Source: Dichetophora obliterata (Eukaryota > Arthropoda > Insecta > Diptera > Sciomyzidae). From it: DNA of 64,000 nt. The notes under the pieces are model-generated. The model saw nothing but the letters and a program-made list of their open reading frames with translations, did no database searches and was not told the DNA's origin. Positions 46,448 to 59,800 of the stretch are shown here, one piece after another. Every line of letters starts with the position of its first letter. The first letter of the stretch is position 1. The translations under genes were made by a program, and so were the position numbers. The stretch covers positions 95,515,175-95,579,174 of the forward strand of contig OY986437.1 of assembly GCA_963920525.1 (NCBI GenBank), read 5' to 3'.

Positions 46448-46793
46448 AAAAATAAAAAAAAAAATAAACTGGCCATTTCAGCCCTTGGAAGGACTTTGAC
46501 CTAGCTTCTATTGATTAATTGTGATGTGCGTGTTGTTAAATGATTGATCACAAATGACCGAGAACTGGACCTACGTGCTTAATGCCGACTCCGAACGGCT
46601 TATGTTCTCAAGAAGCTTTACATGGCAATTTTTACTCTCTGAGGTTTGCCATTGTCTGCAGAGAGGTGACGACCGAACAGAAAAATTAATTCAATTGAAA
46701 AAACTTTCTGTCTGAGCTGGAATTGAACCCGGGCTACCGCAGTTCTTTAGCTTAGGAGCCACGCACTCTACCCACTAGGCTACGGCCGCCACA
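46448..46793 (-). mobile_element. tRNA-derived SINE, family A, copy 1
   Basis: On the minus strand GGCGGCCGTAGCCTAGTGGG (A box) and GGTTCAATTCC (B box, 46729-46719) form the tRNA-like head. The body has TTGCCATGTAAAGCTTCT, CGGAGTCGGCATTAAGCACG and TAGGTCCAGTTC, and it ends in an A-rich tail (46448-46463). An 11-bp duplication TAACTGAATTT flanks it (46437-46447, 46794-46804). Retroposition by a LINE is implied. Confidence 0.88.
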
Positions 46794-46804
46794 TAACTGA
46801 ATTT

Positions 46805-49460
46805 GGAGAGATGAAAAAAGATTTACCGTTACCTAATTAATTCAATGTTTTATGTTGTTTTAAAAAACATCTAAAATATTCAAATTTTTCCTCAAAAAAT
46901 AGGCTAAAAATTGTTTTTGTGTTACATATTTTTTAAAATTTCCATTTTTTTCCACAGTTTCATATGACATATCAGTTATCTGCAAAAACTGCTTCACTTT
47001 GGAGGAGTGCTATAAAAGGACTCTATCTAAATTCAATTGCACAAATATAGTTCTTTAAGTCTTTGTAAACACCCACGTTTCATATTATTTCAAACAAATA
47101 CCTTGAAACAAATTTCAAACAAATACCTTGAAATAATTTCAAGCACCGCCACTGTTTCGTACCAACTCTAACGCTGACCATCGCTAGCTCAAAAATTCAA
47201 TTACAAATTCCTTTGCCATATCCTAGCCATGAATTAATATCATAAACATTACAATCCAGAATGACTTTACATCCAATAGTAGCCACAAAAACAACAGCAA
47301 CAAACAATCTGAACACATGGAAAAATTAAGATATGCGATTAGGTGATCCATTTATTATTCTGCTTGTGCAACTAGCTGCAATACATCTCTAGATTCTCAC
47401 TTTTGCGTGAAAAATATTTGCTCCTTCTTTATGAGTGTGTGTGTTTTTGGCTGAGAGTGCGTGCGTGCATATGCAAGGACACCACTGACTCGACCTGAAT
47501 GGATATCCATCATTTTGTTGGCCTGTCGTTTGCAAAATATTTTCTTGTTTTATCAATTCTTGTCGTGTTGCTTTCATTTAGAGTTTATCATTTTGTTGCT
47601 GCTCAACAATGCTGAATGTGTCGTTTCATTGCTGTTGTTGTTATTGTTGTTTTTGCTGTCTCTGATGCTCTTGTTGTTGAAGCTGTACTTTTTGTTAAGG
47701 CAGCTAAAGGATCCAAAGGAGCTAAAGGCTTAACTTGCTCAAACGAAAGGAGCTAAAACATAGCTGAAGTGCATTCTTCTGTCAAATGTCTGTTTGACAG
47801 CTTGAATTGAATTGAATTTCAGTTTATATTCTTTCTTTATTCTTTTTGGCATACGAAAGCATTCTTTGTTCTTACAAGATTTTTGGTATTTGGTTACCTG
47901 GAACAATATAAACTGAATGACTCTTAACGACTGTTTGTGTATGATGATGACGTTGGTGATGATAATGATTACTAAGCTGATGTTGCTAATAAAACCTTGC
48001 GTTTGATAACACAGTGCGACAGCCAAAATGTCAGCAAGAAACCAACAATAGTTTTTGGTTCATTTGAAATTTCTCCATTACATTAGGATTTTAAGAAAAT
48101 CGGTATTTAAGAATGAAAAATTTCTTCAAGGAAATCTGCTTCAAACGTCAAAACTAAAGATTGTACAGGTTTTTCTTGAGGCAAAGATGTATGCTATGAA
48201 TAGGTAAAAACATTTTTCTGTAAAATTCAACACTTTCACATCTTTTTGCATGCTTACTTCAAGTAAACTTTTTTAATAACGTTTTTTTTAATATAGCTGT
48301 TTGTACTTAACCATTGAGAACATCTATAAAAAATCAAATGGGATCTTCGAACAACAATATTACTCCAGACCTAAAGTATTTAAGCAAACTCAGTTTTAAT
48401 TCACTTATTTTTTAATATTGATAAGTTATTGACAAGGAATGTTTCAAAAGGAAATAGTTCAAGGGCTTTATTGGCCCATACCTCTCTTTATATAGTGTTT
48501 TTATGAGTGTGTGGATGCTCAAATGATAAGTACTGACTTCAAGTATATATGTTTACGGTCGTTTGCTGTGGTTTTTTTTTTGTTAAATTTCGGTATCAGT
48601 TGTAAAGTGGAACCTGTAATAAATGTTGGTATTTATTTTCACCAATATTTTTTTATCTAATTTCACTGTTGTAGTTTTTTACTTAAAATTGTTGGTTCTG
48701 CGGTAAAACCGACCTTTTTGGATCTGAGGGAGTTCCTTGAGTGAAACTATGTCCTTGGCTTAGCTAGATTGAAGCAAAATTTTACAAAATTTTATCTCCC
48801 CAAATGGTCGATTTTGACGTTTTCTAAACCTATTGCTACAGCTGTTTATCAAGATATATCGCAAACCAGTTGTATGATCTTGACAAGCAACCAAGAACAT
48901 TAAAAAAAAATACGTGTACTACTCCTGAGCCACTTTTTGATCCGCTTTTTAGTTTTTGTGTATTTATTAAAATTGCCCAGAAATTTTGGTTTTTTTTTAA
49001 GAAAAATTTAAATTAATTTATACAGTGCGAAAATTTTACTGTTTTTCCAAAATTATAAGACTTTTTAAAAAGATCCTGGTAAATGAGACAAATAAAAGTT
49101 ACACGTATGTCAGCGTTTTAAAACCTTACATACAAATGAGTTTTAGTATGGGCTTAAATTTGACACTTATTATGCCTTATGCTAGAACAAGTGAGGGTAC
49201 ATTAGTAAGAGAAGGAGCTGAAATTATTTGAATAAACTTGGTACAGATGTTCATGTACACCCAAGGATATGCAGTATTGAACATTTTTGAAATCCACCCA
49301 CGGAAACGCCCATAGCCTACGTTTCAACGGTTTTAAATGGTTTTTATTTAAAACAATATCTTTAGATAACCACAAGTTTCAAAACGGAAACGTGTTCAGA
49401 TTTTTTATGGGATAAAGTAGTAGATTCCGATAGTAAGAATAAATTATGTATATATATATA
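46805..49460. other. Non-coding with CTG/TTG-rich stretches
   Basis: TTGTTGTTGCTG-type low complexity lies at 47590-47700, and a tandem AAATACCTTGAAA repeat (two units) at about 47096-47135. Open frames at 47389-48026 follow these. No supported gene. Confidence 0.4.
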
Positions 49461-49463
49461 TTA

Positions 49464-49768
49464 GGGCGGGTCAATTTGTATGGACGAATTTTTTGGAGGT
49501 CTGGCTCAGCGAAATTCGTAAAATACATGTAATTTCAAGACTTTTTCTCCACTACAGCATATACAAATTCTGAAAAAAAGCTGTGCGGACTTTCGTAAAT
49601 AGATTTTGTTCTCAATTATAAAATATGAATGTATGAATGTATGTGTATGAATCTATTTACGAAAGTCCGCACAGCTTTTTTTCAGAATTTGTATATGCTG
49701 TAGTGGAGAAAAAGTCTTGAAATTACATGTATTTTACGAATTTCGCTGAGCCAGAATTTGACCCGCCC
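49464..49768. mobile_element. 305-bp foldback MITE with GGGCGGGTCAA ends
   Basis: TA, then GGGCGGGTCAATTTGTATGG; right end AATTTGACCCGCCC, then TA. The arms (about 49500-49605 and 49653-49756) pair almost perfectly: GGCTCAGCGAAATTCGTAAA and its inverse, TTCTCCACTACAGCATATAC and its inverse. The loop is about 48 bases (AATGTATGAATGTATG). Flanked by ATATATAT on both sides. No coding potential. Confidence 0.8.
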
Positions 49769-49769
49769 T

Positions 49770-50755
49770 AATATATATATACTAGCAAATCACAGTTGTC
49801 CGCGGACTTTTTTTGTATCAGTCTCCTTAAGACAAAACATGTTAATAAAATAAATTTTTTTTCTTTTGTTTTGGATCGCCACTCTGCATTTATATGTATC
49901 TCATTTTTCGCCTTGCTCGAGGTTTATTTGTTAGTTTTTTGTTGTTGCGCTGTCTTAGCTGAACAAAAAGAAAAGAGAAAAGAGCTACATGTAGTTGATT
50001 AAAACCCTCACAACACAAACGTGTGAAAGGAAAACGATTAAACTGGGATGATTTCTTTAACCCGAAACACCCTGTCGTTGCCATATGGGCACGCAAACAC
50101 AAACACTTAAAATGTGCTTATTTTAGTTTAAACCATTTTATATTTGCGTTAACAGGTCATTCTAAAAATTTAACAAAAAATTTATTCAGGGTGATTCGGG
50201 TTAAGAACCTAATTCTTTAATAAAATGTAATTATTGGTTTTGAGTTTAATTCGGACTCTAGGTCAGTTTTTGAATAAAAAACAGTCTTATCTGGAAAAAT
50301 CGAAGGAAAAATCATATTATGTATTAAATATTCCTATTATTAAAAGTTCGAAAAGAAAGTACCCTTAGAACGTGCTGTAGCACAAATATAATATTTTAAA
50401 ACTTGTTCATAAAAATCGGCCGAGTAATTTTGGAGTTTATCTGGAGAAAAAAATTTTGAGTTAAATTTTATATAATAGTCAAAATATACATATTTGTTAT
50501 TCTGAAGTCAGTATCTAACATTTGAATACTCACACACCCATAAAAAATATTTTTTAAAGATAACGAGCCCCTGAAATTTATTAACCAAAATAGCTTTGAA
50601 AAAACATTAATAATTTTTTTTAAATTTTTATAAAGCATTCTTTGTCAACACTCATCAATTTACAAAAGATAAGTGAAAGAAAACGCAATTAGGTCTGAAG
50701 TAATTTTGTTCTTCTAAGTCCCCATTAAATTTATAACAGGGATTAGTTATTCCAA
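49770..50755. other. Non-coding, AT-rich
   Basis: Two short frames on opposite strands (49796-50102 and 50023-50220) overlap and show no family features. Confidence 0.35.
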
Positions 50756-50757
50756 TA

Positions 50758-51591
50758 CACGCTCAGAAATCTTGGAGTTAATTTTAAGTCAAGCGTTGGA
50801 ATCATGCATTTTTTAATATATTTTTGATTAAAACTTATACTTTCAAGTATATTAAAAACTTGATTTAATGTTATCTGTATTAAAGTATTATAAAAATTGT
50901 ATTATATACAAGTTATAATACAAATTGTCTCAAAATATAATACAAACATCTATCAAGCATCTATGAAATTGTCATTCTGATTCTAAAATCTGACATTGTC
51001 AAAATTAAACCTAAAGAAATAGTTTTTGTTAACGAAAAACCGTATATTATAAAAGAAACTTTTAATGAATAAATATTTTGTTATTGGTTGACCAAATATT
51101 TTCTTTTTATTTCACTTGGAATTTTAAAAGTAAGTAAACATATAAAAGATTTATAGCTTTATTCCAAAAATGTTCCATAAATGTATTCCATAAATGTTGA
51201 TTTTTCCTTTCACCTTTTCAGGACAATAGGTATTAAATGTTATACATCTTGTATTACTGTTTAATACAATCTGTATTACTATTTAATACAATTTGATACA
51301 ATTTGTATTACTATTTAATAGAATTTGTATTAAAATTTCATAAAAATTTTTTTATTCGTATTACTTTTTAATAACTGAAGTATTACACTTGATAACAAAT
51401 GTATTAAAATATAAACCAGAATAGTATTGTTCTAAACTTAGTTTCTATTCCAATTCTGTATTAGAATTTAGTATTATGGGACTAGAATTCAATTTTAATA
51501 TTTGACATATATTAGATTCTAATGCAATTCTGGTGTGGTCATATATACAATACAGTTTTTATTAGAATTTAATCCAAGATTTCTGAGCTTG
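50758..51591. mobile_element. 834-bp TA-flanked MITE, CACGCTCAGAAATCTTGG ends
   Basis: TA at 50756-50757, then CACGCTCAGAAATCTTGGAG. The right end, reverse-complemented, is CAAGCTCAGAAATCTTGGAT, followed by TA at 51592-51593. The interior repeats GTATTACTATTTAATACAAT-like units (51250-51330) and related ATACAAATTG motifs. The end sequence is close to that of 31528-32849. Confidence 0.7.
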
Positions 51592-51593
51592 TA

Positions 51594-52124
51594 ATGAAAT
51601 ATGAAATAATATTTTTTATTGGTAAATTTTAGATAGCTATGTTGAAAAAATAATTTTTTTAAATTATTGGAAACAAGGTTGATATTTAGGGATATTTAGT
51701 GAGTTGAAATAAAAAAAAGGCTTTTTGGCCATTCATAGCAAAAATATATTTTGCCCAGATTTAAGACGCGTACCACCTTCAGTTGCGATGTTCCACACAG
51801 ATTTTCAATGGTGCAATTTTTTGACCTTGAACATTGATTTTCTCGCATCCTGACTTGATGAAGAAATATGGCAGTCAAGTGCGTGGAGCCTTTATTTATT
51901 TAAAACCAGTTATCAATTTCTTACTCACAAAACAAAAGTGCCATTTTGGTGCATAGTGTAGTTGATATCTGCATTTATTTAAGTATATGTTGGTGTGTAT
52001 ACTTGTGTATCTTAGTAAGTTCTATTGCCAGTGTCCTTTTTGAAAGAGCGTTCATTCGTAAGAGTATTCGTCACTTTCGACTGCAGTCCGTTTGAATATC
52101 TGGTGTTTATCTCAATAAATACTC

Positions 52125-52161
<37 letters not shown>

Positions 52162-54072
52162 CAGGTGCATATGAATGTTTCTTTAACGAGCTGTCCATTT
52201 ATAAGAAATTTTCCTTAGATTATATTGGTATTTTAGTCATATTAATATTTTAAGCTTTCAGAACAGAAATCAATTTATTTCCTTTTCAATTTATGCCTGG
52301 AGCTTATAATTACTTTGTAAGTAAGTATAAGTATAATTTCCTTGTTCACATGTCTATATTAAAATATAAAATATAAATATAAATTGCTAACGTAGCAGCA
52401 TTTACATTAACTTATGTATTGATATAAAATATTTTGAAATAATCGACTTCAAATTTCTTTTTGAAGGAAACAAGGAAACCCTTACAAGTAGGTCTGAAAT
52501 TTTATAAGAATTGAACAAGGAATTGATCAGGAATTGAACAAGGAAACTTCTACAAATAAACTTCTAGAAACTTAAATTAATTGACTGAAAATTCTTTGTG
52601 ATTTGCATTATTTCTGCAATTGCAATTGCAATATTTTCAAATTTTTCTCATCAAAGAAGGAGGTCTTTTGGTAGAAGTCTGTAATTTTTGATGCTTTTTT
52701 GTTGTGTTAAAAGTCATTTTGGCCCCAAAAACCAGTATGTTTTAGAAATTTAATGAAACCTTGAATGCTTTGAAATATATTTGGGCCATATATAAGTGAA
52801 AAATTAACGTTATCTTTTAATTTCGTGTTAATTTACAATTAATGGAAAATTACTTATGGCATTTTCGTTTCTCGAAAAAATGTTGAATTTTTTTGCCCTC
52901 TTTATGCCATCTTTGATATTTCTGAATTTTTTTCTACTTTTGAGGTCAATATTTTTGAGAAAAGAACACAATTCAATTTTGAAGGTCACTATTTTTTCTC
53001 AAAAGAGCAGAACTTCCAAAAAGGGCTGAAAAAATGTAGCTGTTTTCTAGTTGGTTAATTAAATGATTCAAATGCTTAATTCGTAAATTTTGGAAATTTC
53101 AAATCGATATGGAGAATCCTATGCAATAAATCTTTTTAAGACCTTAGGACTTTGTTTAATTATCGATGTTGAATTATTTGATGATTTCAATAAAAATAAT
53201 CGAAAAAAATGAAGAAGTTATTGTATTAATTTTGGAAATGTGTAACGTCCATTTTTAAGCATCGAAATGTTTTTTTTTTTAAAATTATGATATTCAAAGA
53301 ATGAGAAGTCTTCTTGTTGATTTCAAATAGTGAAAGTAATAATAATAATAAATAGTGAGGTTTTAATTATGTAATTTTATTATAATTTAATGTTTTAAAT
53401 TGTGAGAATGTTTATTTAATAGTCATATCAGTTTCTAATGTAAAATTTAAAGTTTTATACAATTAAAAAACCTGAAGAAGCTTAAAAATAATCAGCAAAA
53501 CAAGAAAATTAATCTATTTATTTGCATAAAAAAACAAAAGACCATTTAGCCAAACGCATAGTTTACAACAGACAGTAAAGTTAAGAAAGTGGCAATACAC
53601 TCTCAGTTTTTTACTAATACTCTCTCACTTTTGCAACTGTCCGAGTTAATGTCTAAACTTTTTCGTAGACACAACTCAGATAGTAAAATGACATTTATGT
53701 TAGAAACGTGTAAAAAAGGCAACAATTTTGAAAATTCTTATTCGCGAGTGCTTAAAAAAATTAAATAGAATACAATGGAAAAACTACTTTCAAAACAAGA
53801 ACTTATAAAAATTTTACATTCTCAAAAATCCACAAAAGCTTTATAATATTATGTTATCAGTTAACAATATTTTTAAATATTTTAAAACCCAAAATAAGTA
53901 CTTAGATACATATGTGTATATCACGATTCTAGCATTATAGGACTTAGGCTACTTTCAAAATAAACCAACCATATACATATGTAAACTTTCAACAAAATCT
54001 CTGTATTCTGGAAATATGTTGTTGAGTTTTTTGTTTAGAAATAACTTTTTCATGTCTTTAAACAAAATTCTT
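51594..54072. other. Non-coding, with a GT microsatellite
   Basis: Apart from the (GT)n run at 52127-52160, no repeat or gene supported. (TAA)n-like stretches at 53338-53350. Confidence 0.4.
52127..52160 (+). repeat. (GT)n microsatellite
   Basis: About 17 uninterrupted TG/GT dinucleotides. Confidence 0.95.
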
Positions 54073-54074
54073 TA

Positions 54075-55625
54075 AGGGAGGTTTTAGGAAAAAGCGGTAA
54101 AAATTAAGGTACTTATGATTTATTTACCATTATTTATTAAAGTACGATAAGCATATGTTATTTTATAGTGCAAAGCTGAATAACAAGTAACATTTGATAT
54201 AATAAGAAAAAACTTAAATTAAATTAACACGAACAGACCGTAAGTAACATACCCGGGAAACAATTTCATATTTTGTGCCAACAAAGTACCTGATATATGT
54301 CCGGTGCTCGTTTTTTAACCCTTTATTGACATAATGCAGACTTACTACGGTACTTTTTCAGGTGCCTTTCAAGGCACTTGTTGGGCATGTTTCGGGTACA
54401 TTATAGTTAAGACTCAGGCCAGTTTCGATAGAAATCAGCTACTTTATTGACAGAATATATAATTTTTTTTTCTCGGGTCCTGCTTGCTGAAGCTCGTTTC
54501 CATTCGGCTTAATATCAATGTGCGATAATGTTTTTCATAAAATTCGCAGTTTTTCGTTACTACTCGTAGCTTTTAAAAATAAAATTGAGTCCGATACTCT
54601 GGACTTTTGTGCCTGAGTAGTTTGGCATGGACACAAATTGTTTCTCGGAATACTAACATTAATTAACATAAAATAATAATTTTTTTTGGCATTGAGGTAG
54701 CTTATAATACTACAGCCAAGTATACCATTCCTCCATGTGGCTATCTGATCATATCTACAAAGCCCATAAACATAGCGTGTAGCATGATTAAACGCAACTG
54801 CTCTAGCATACGTAATTACAGGAATGACCAGCTGAACAATAAGTTTGCGTCTCGTATTGATTGGTGTATACTCGGCTGATAATCTAAGAGTACGCAGTAT
54901 GAAGTATATTTTACGGACCACATCGTTGAGATGATCTGTGCAGTTGAGAGAGGAATTAATATTAAAGCCCAGACATCGCACATTGCAGACAAGTTTTAGG
55001 TTTTTGTCACCAATTGACAGCTCCGTAAAATTTACAGGGATATCCGTTAAAAATTTATTTTCTCTTTGGAAATGGGCAACACGTATGATTTTAGGAATGA
55101 AGATAATTTTTGATATCCAACTGGTATAAAATCTATTATATATACAAAAAATTGCATTTGCATGATAATTTAACATCATCAGAATAAATTAAATAAATAT
55201 TTATTTTTTTTTTTAACATATATTGTTTATATACAAAAATGTAACTGATGTCAGTTCCAGATCGTCTAAAAATAAAAAACAAAACTGCATTCGAAAAAAG
55301 ACCCCATAAAAATTAGAAAATTAAAGGAATTATGAAACGTGGAAAAAAATTTAAAAATTTCCTTTTTTTTACCATACTATTGCAAGTAAAAATTATACAA
55401 ATTTTCCAAAGACGCTTATTTTGGTGCAGAATAGTTTGTTTACAGGCAGAGTGGCCCGTTTTAACAAAGTACGTTTCGAGAAAATCGGGTTCTAAGCGCT
55501 GTTGAATCTGTATGATAAGTAGTAATGATTTTAATTTATTTTTTTAAAATTTCTTGAATAATTGCACGAAAATAATCAATTAAAAAAAAATCGATTTTCA
55601 AATTTTTTTTGACTAAAACCTCCCT
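54075..55625. mobile_element. TIR element (AGGGAGGTTTTAG ends) split by LINE fragment
   Basis: The left end TTTAAGGGAGGTTTTAGGAA and the right end, reverse-complemented, CTTAAGGGAGGTTTTAGTCA agree for about 15 bp. TA or TTAA flanks both, and the two readings cannot be separated because the ends are palindromic there. The LINE fragment at about 54462-55185 occupies the centre. Confidence 0.5.
54462..55185 (-). pseudogene. LINE reverse-transcriptase C-terminal fragment
   Basis: One open frame (55179-54535) of 214 codons. It carries CNVRCLGFNINSSLNCTDHL, VRKIYFILRTLR, INTRRKLIVQLVIPVITYA and RYVYGLCRYDQIATWRNGIL, the typical tail beyond the reverse-transcriptase palm in CR1/jockey-type LINEs. 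Downstream on the minus strand a T/A run at 54472-54462 may be the poly-A tail. The palm with its catalytic Asp pair and the endonuclease are absent, so it is 5' truncated. It shares blocks with the fragment at 11813-12010, in the other orientation. The frame is long enough to suggest a fairly recent insertion. Confidence 0.75.
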
Positions 55626-55629
55626 TAAG

Positions 55630-57100
55630 AATAAATACTTTTGTTTTATAACCACTGTTCCAACAATTAAACAAGTTACTCTTCAAAAGTGTTCAGTAGA
55701 TGCTACAAACTGAACCAAGTTTAAACAATTAGAATTATTGCCAAGATATATAAAGCGTATGAGTCAGTGTGTATGAGCATATGTGGAAATGACATGAAAA
55801 TGACATTTGAATACCTTTCTATTCAAAACCAAAACATAAAATCACACACACCCACTCCAACAAAAGCAGCAGCCACAGACATTGCTTGAAGCTTCAAACT
55901 AAAATATGGCCAAAACATGAAAAGGTATTTTAGAAAATAGCACATTCCCCAGCAGAGTAACGACCACCACAGCAAAGTAAACATGAGTAATGGGCAACAC
56001 AACGGATTAAAAGGTTGCGGTTTTTCATTGTAAATAATAGTTAGTAGCAAAAAATCTAAAATAAGCAAAATAGTTATACATATCAAAAAAAGGAATAGTT
56101 TTAGGCAGATTTTTTAAACGACTGCATGCGTTGATTTTTTTTTTAAGCTTTTAAATGTAATCATATGGAAAAATTGTGGTACACACCACATCAAAAATGA
56201 TGTTAAATGAAAAGTTAAAAACAACTATGGTTTTGAGATATGGCGTCTGTATTTATATTTAAAATGTCAAACTGAAAGTGGTCAACATCGAGCGGTTACA
56301 GCTTTTGACAGTTTCTGCCATATGGTTATCCACATTTCAGATTTTTGCTTCATGCTGGCAAGCATGACAAGCATGTTAATAGCTATTTTAACCTTTTGCA
56401 CCTTAACTTCATAGAAAATGACAACGCGTACATGACGTTATTAGCATATTTTAGCATTATGAAAAAACTTTGACTTTGAAAAAAGATGTTTGATATAAAA
56501 ATTTTTCTATGCTTGTAAATTTTGGCATTTTAATTTTTGGCGTTTGTATGAAATTTTCTGACGCACGACGACACCTTTTGTCGAGAATATTTTGAGAAGT
56601 AATTTTGTGGTTTTTGTGAAAATTTCAAAGAGAATCAAGTGTATTTTATTAATTTTTTTTTTGTGCCTTTTAGTTATTTTCACAACTTGGCAACTTTGCA
56701 GCGGGCACAAATTGCTTATGAAATCAATTTAAAATATCAAAGCTTGACAATTTGTTAAGTTAATAAAAACACATAAGCTTTGCAATGAAGCAAAAGTTTC
56801 ACAGAGCCATTTTGTTTTCTTTTGATAAAAATACTTTTCCTTGCTAGCTTGTCATCATGTTTTTTCGTAATTTTTATTTTATGTGTTTTTGTTTAGTTTT
56901 TGGCTTTCAAAGAACTTGGAAGTTGAACTTGTGGCCAACATTGTTTCCGTGTTTCTTGAGTTTCGTTTTTTTTACCAACAATAATTGTTTTTGCTGTTGT
57001 TGTTGCGGTTGGTCATGTTGTCAACATAAACTTTCAAGCATTAGCAGCCATATTTCTTGTTGTTTTTTGGTGCGGAAGTGCATGCCAACAATAATAACAA
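55630..57100. other. Apparently single-copy non-coding DNA
   Basis: TTG/CAA-rich short runs (57000, 57080-57110) give Cys-rich or Lys-rich chance frames. No transposon structure seen. Confidence 0.35.
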
Positions 57101-57420
57101 AAACAAAAAAAAAAAAGCAGCGATAAAAAAGGAACTAGTTGTTAACAGCAACTTCTGCTAACTGTCAACAAAGGTTGTGTGCACTACAAACATCACAACG
57201 TCCTGCTTTACCAACAAAGCAAGCAGTTCGTCCTTCTCAGTGTCCGAAGAAAACAAAGAAGAAACACCGAAGAATTCGTGGATTTTCTTCTACATACAAC
57301 GCATTGTTTGATCAAGAGAAATTATTTCAAGTAAAAACAGAAAAACAATACAAACAACAAAAACCACAACCGCAACAATTTAATGTGTGGGTAATTTTTT
57401 TGCAACTTTTAATTCGTTGA

Positions 57421-58899
57421 AAAGTGTTCTGGTTGGTTATTTTTTTTAATGTATATTTTTGTAGCATTTTGCTGACTTTCAACTTCAATTAGCTCAGTGA
57501 CTGAACCAGCTGGTTGACATGCAACAGTGACGCCATTTTGAAATTTCTCTTTGTGCCAGACTGAATGGATTACATAATAGATGATTTGTTTATGCAAAAT
57601 TTAAATGATTTTGTCGTTGAGGAGCACCGTTACGCCATTAGTTCGTCCTGACAATGACCTTTGTTCTGCGCTGTAAGTGAGGCATACTTTTAGGCGCTTT
57701 CATAAGTTATGCTTTATTTAAGGTGTGTTCGATGTAACGTTGTAGCGCAGTTTTTGTCAAACTGGAGGTATTTCAGAAAAATTAACTATTCCACTTTGAA
57801 CAAAGGTTTTATAATGTATGCAAATTTTCTGTCTGGTAAAAGGAATTATTAAGAGGGAAAAATAACATATTATTATTTTTAAGGCCTTTAAATATACACC
57901 TTTAAGTTAAACAGTGCTATCATAGCATTTATGTTAGCAAGAGCACTTTTCACTCACATTTTTTTATTTAAAAGGGATACATTTTTTCAGAATATAAGCA
58001 ATTGGGGATTGCACGAAATTTCTGCAGCGATTCACATCAGACAGGATGCCATATCCGGCTTCTCATAAAATTTGTAAAACAATACCCCGACTATGACGTA
58101 TCTGATTAGCGTCAGATACAGCTATCAGATCTGAAACGAGCAATAAAAACAATTTTATTCCAGAAATAAGGATGAATGTTATCAAAAAATCAGTGCTAGT
58201 AACAGCAAATAGCTAGAGCATAGACCATCAAGAATAACATCAAAAGAAATAGTAAATACAATAGAAACGAATTATCAGAATCAGGTTCTCGAACAAGTGG
58301 CACAAGTATTGAAATAGGGAAATATCCGTGCAGCGATATTAACCTAAAATATTTTCAACCAACAGCATGATATTTATAAAGACATGGATTCTCAAAGTAG
58401 GCCATCTATACCAAAGAACAACTCGAGTCAAAAGTCCACGTCAATAGTACAATATGTTGAGACCGAGATAATAAAGAGAACTAGTAAGAAATTATCTTCG
58501 ACTGGGACGAAGATAAAATAACCCCACAGCCGAGTTTTCGTGTATTATAAGTTTTAAATGTGATATTATTTTGTTGACGTCATCTTTTATGGGTCTTGGT
58601 TTATTTATGAAATTAACTTAAATTTCAGACTCAGAGTTCGTAGTGGACAATATCAAGTTAAAACATTAATTTTAGTCGAATGTATGAAGGGGGCTATTAT
58701 GATGAGGTCACTTTATATGGGAGGTAGCGAAGTTTTAATTTTATTTTACCGAAGATTAAAACTTATATGCAAAATATTAAAAAGCAAGGAATTAATTTTT
58801 GTAGAGTTAAAAGGAATTTTACAGTTTTTATATAGCAAGTTTTTATAGGAGATAGGCGTGGATTTCATTCAATTTAGTTGAACTTTATATTTAAATATA
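57421..58899. other. Non-coding, unassigned
   Basis: No supported frame or repeat partner. Confidence 0.35.
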
Positions 58900-59000
58900 A
58901 AATAAAAGAAACTGGCCATTTCAGCCCTTAGAAGGACTTTGATCTAGCTTCTATTGATCAATTGTGTTGAGCGTTTTATAAAATGTTTGATATGCACTAA
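58900..59000 (-). mobile_element. tRNA-derived SINE, family A, copy 3 (5' truncated)
   Basis: AAACTGGCCATTTCAGCCCT to TTGATCAATTGTG matches the 3' part of the family A SINEs. The head and A/B boxes are missing. A 13-bp duplication ATATTTAAATATA flanks it (58887-58899, 59001-59013), so the truncation happened at insertion. Confidence 0.75.
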
Positions 59001-59529
59001 ATATTTAAATATACACTATTTAATTTCAGACCTTTTTGTGCGAAATTTTACATTAATGTATTAAGTTTTTTAAATAGTTAAGAGATTTAACCGTTTTCAC
59101 TATATATATATGTTGTAGACGTGGATTCAATTTAGTTTTGATACTTTTTATACTTATAGTGCATATTTGGAATTTAAGCTTAAATGCAAAATTTTAAGTT
59201 ATTAGATTGATTTTTGTTGATTTTAAAAGGATTTTAACGTTTTCATAACTTTACTTTGTTTGGGAGATAGGCGCAGATTTCATTAGATTTGTTTGAATTT
59301 ATTTAGAAAAATTTAACTTTAAAATTGATTTAGAACTTAATTAAAAAGATTATGTACTAAATTTCAGATTCAAATATATATGAAGTTTGTAAATTGCATA
59401 AAGATATGAAAAGCCCACATTTTAATAGGTTGAAAGATCTCCACACATTAATTTATGCATCGGCTGTTGCAATTTCCATAAAAATAGGATCTAGTATCAG
59501 ATACATTGTTTATGCTCCATTTGCAGGGG

Positions 59530-59800
59530 ATAAGCGTGGAGCAAAACAAAGTGCGCCAGGTATAAACTAAGTTAAGCTTAAATTTTGGAAGCAGATTTTT
59601 TCGAGTACGAGATGGTTTAAGTGAAAAAATTATACCACACCCCCATTACCGCTCACAGCTAAATCAAATTGGTATTTTTCAAACGGTTTTAGTGGTATTA
59701 GAATAAAATTTGATAATTAAGTTCATGTGGTTAATTTCGGCAACTATACTAAAAATGGTGAAAATATAAAATGTTTTTTTCCGAATAGCATTAAAATTCA
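59530..59800 (+). repeat. Dispersed satellite-family piece
   Basis: CTTAAATTTTGGAAGC, CGAGTACGAGATGGTTTAAG, CACACCCCCATTACCGC and ACGGTTTTAGTGGTATTA match, in similar order, the modules at 9130-9460. Confidence 0.55.

Noticed and set aside
46700..46793. tRNA gene near 46.75 kb (and the twin near 62.4 kb)
   Set aside because: Same reasoning: both are heads of family A SINEs with flanking target duplications.
54074..55628. piggyBac-type element because of TTAA at both ends
   Set aside because: TTAA is part of a palindromic end (TTAAGGG...CCCTTAA), so the target cannot be separated from the TIR, and the ends begin GGG/AGGG and not CCC; kept as an unclassified TIR element.
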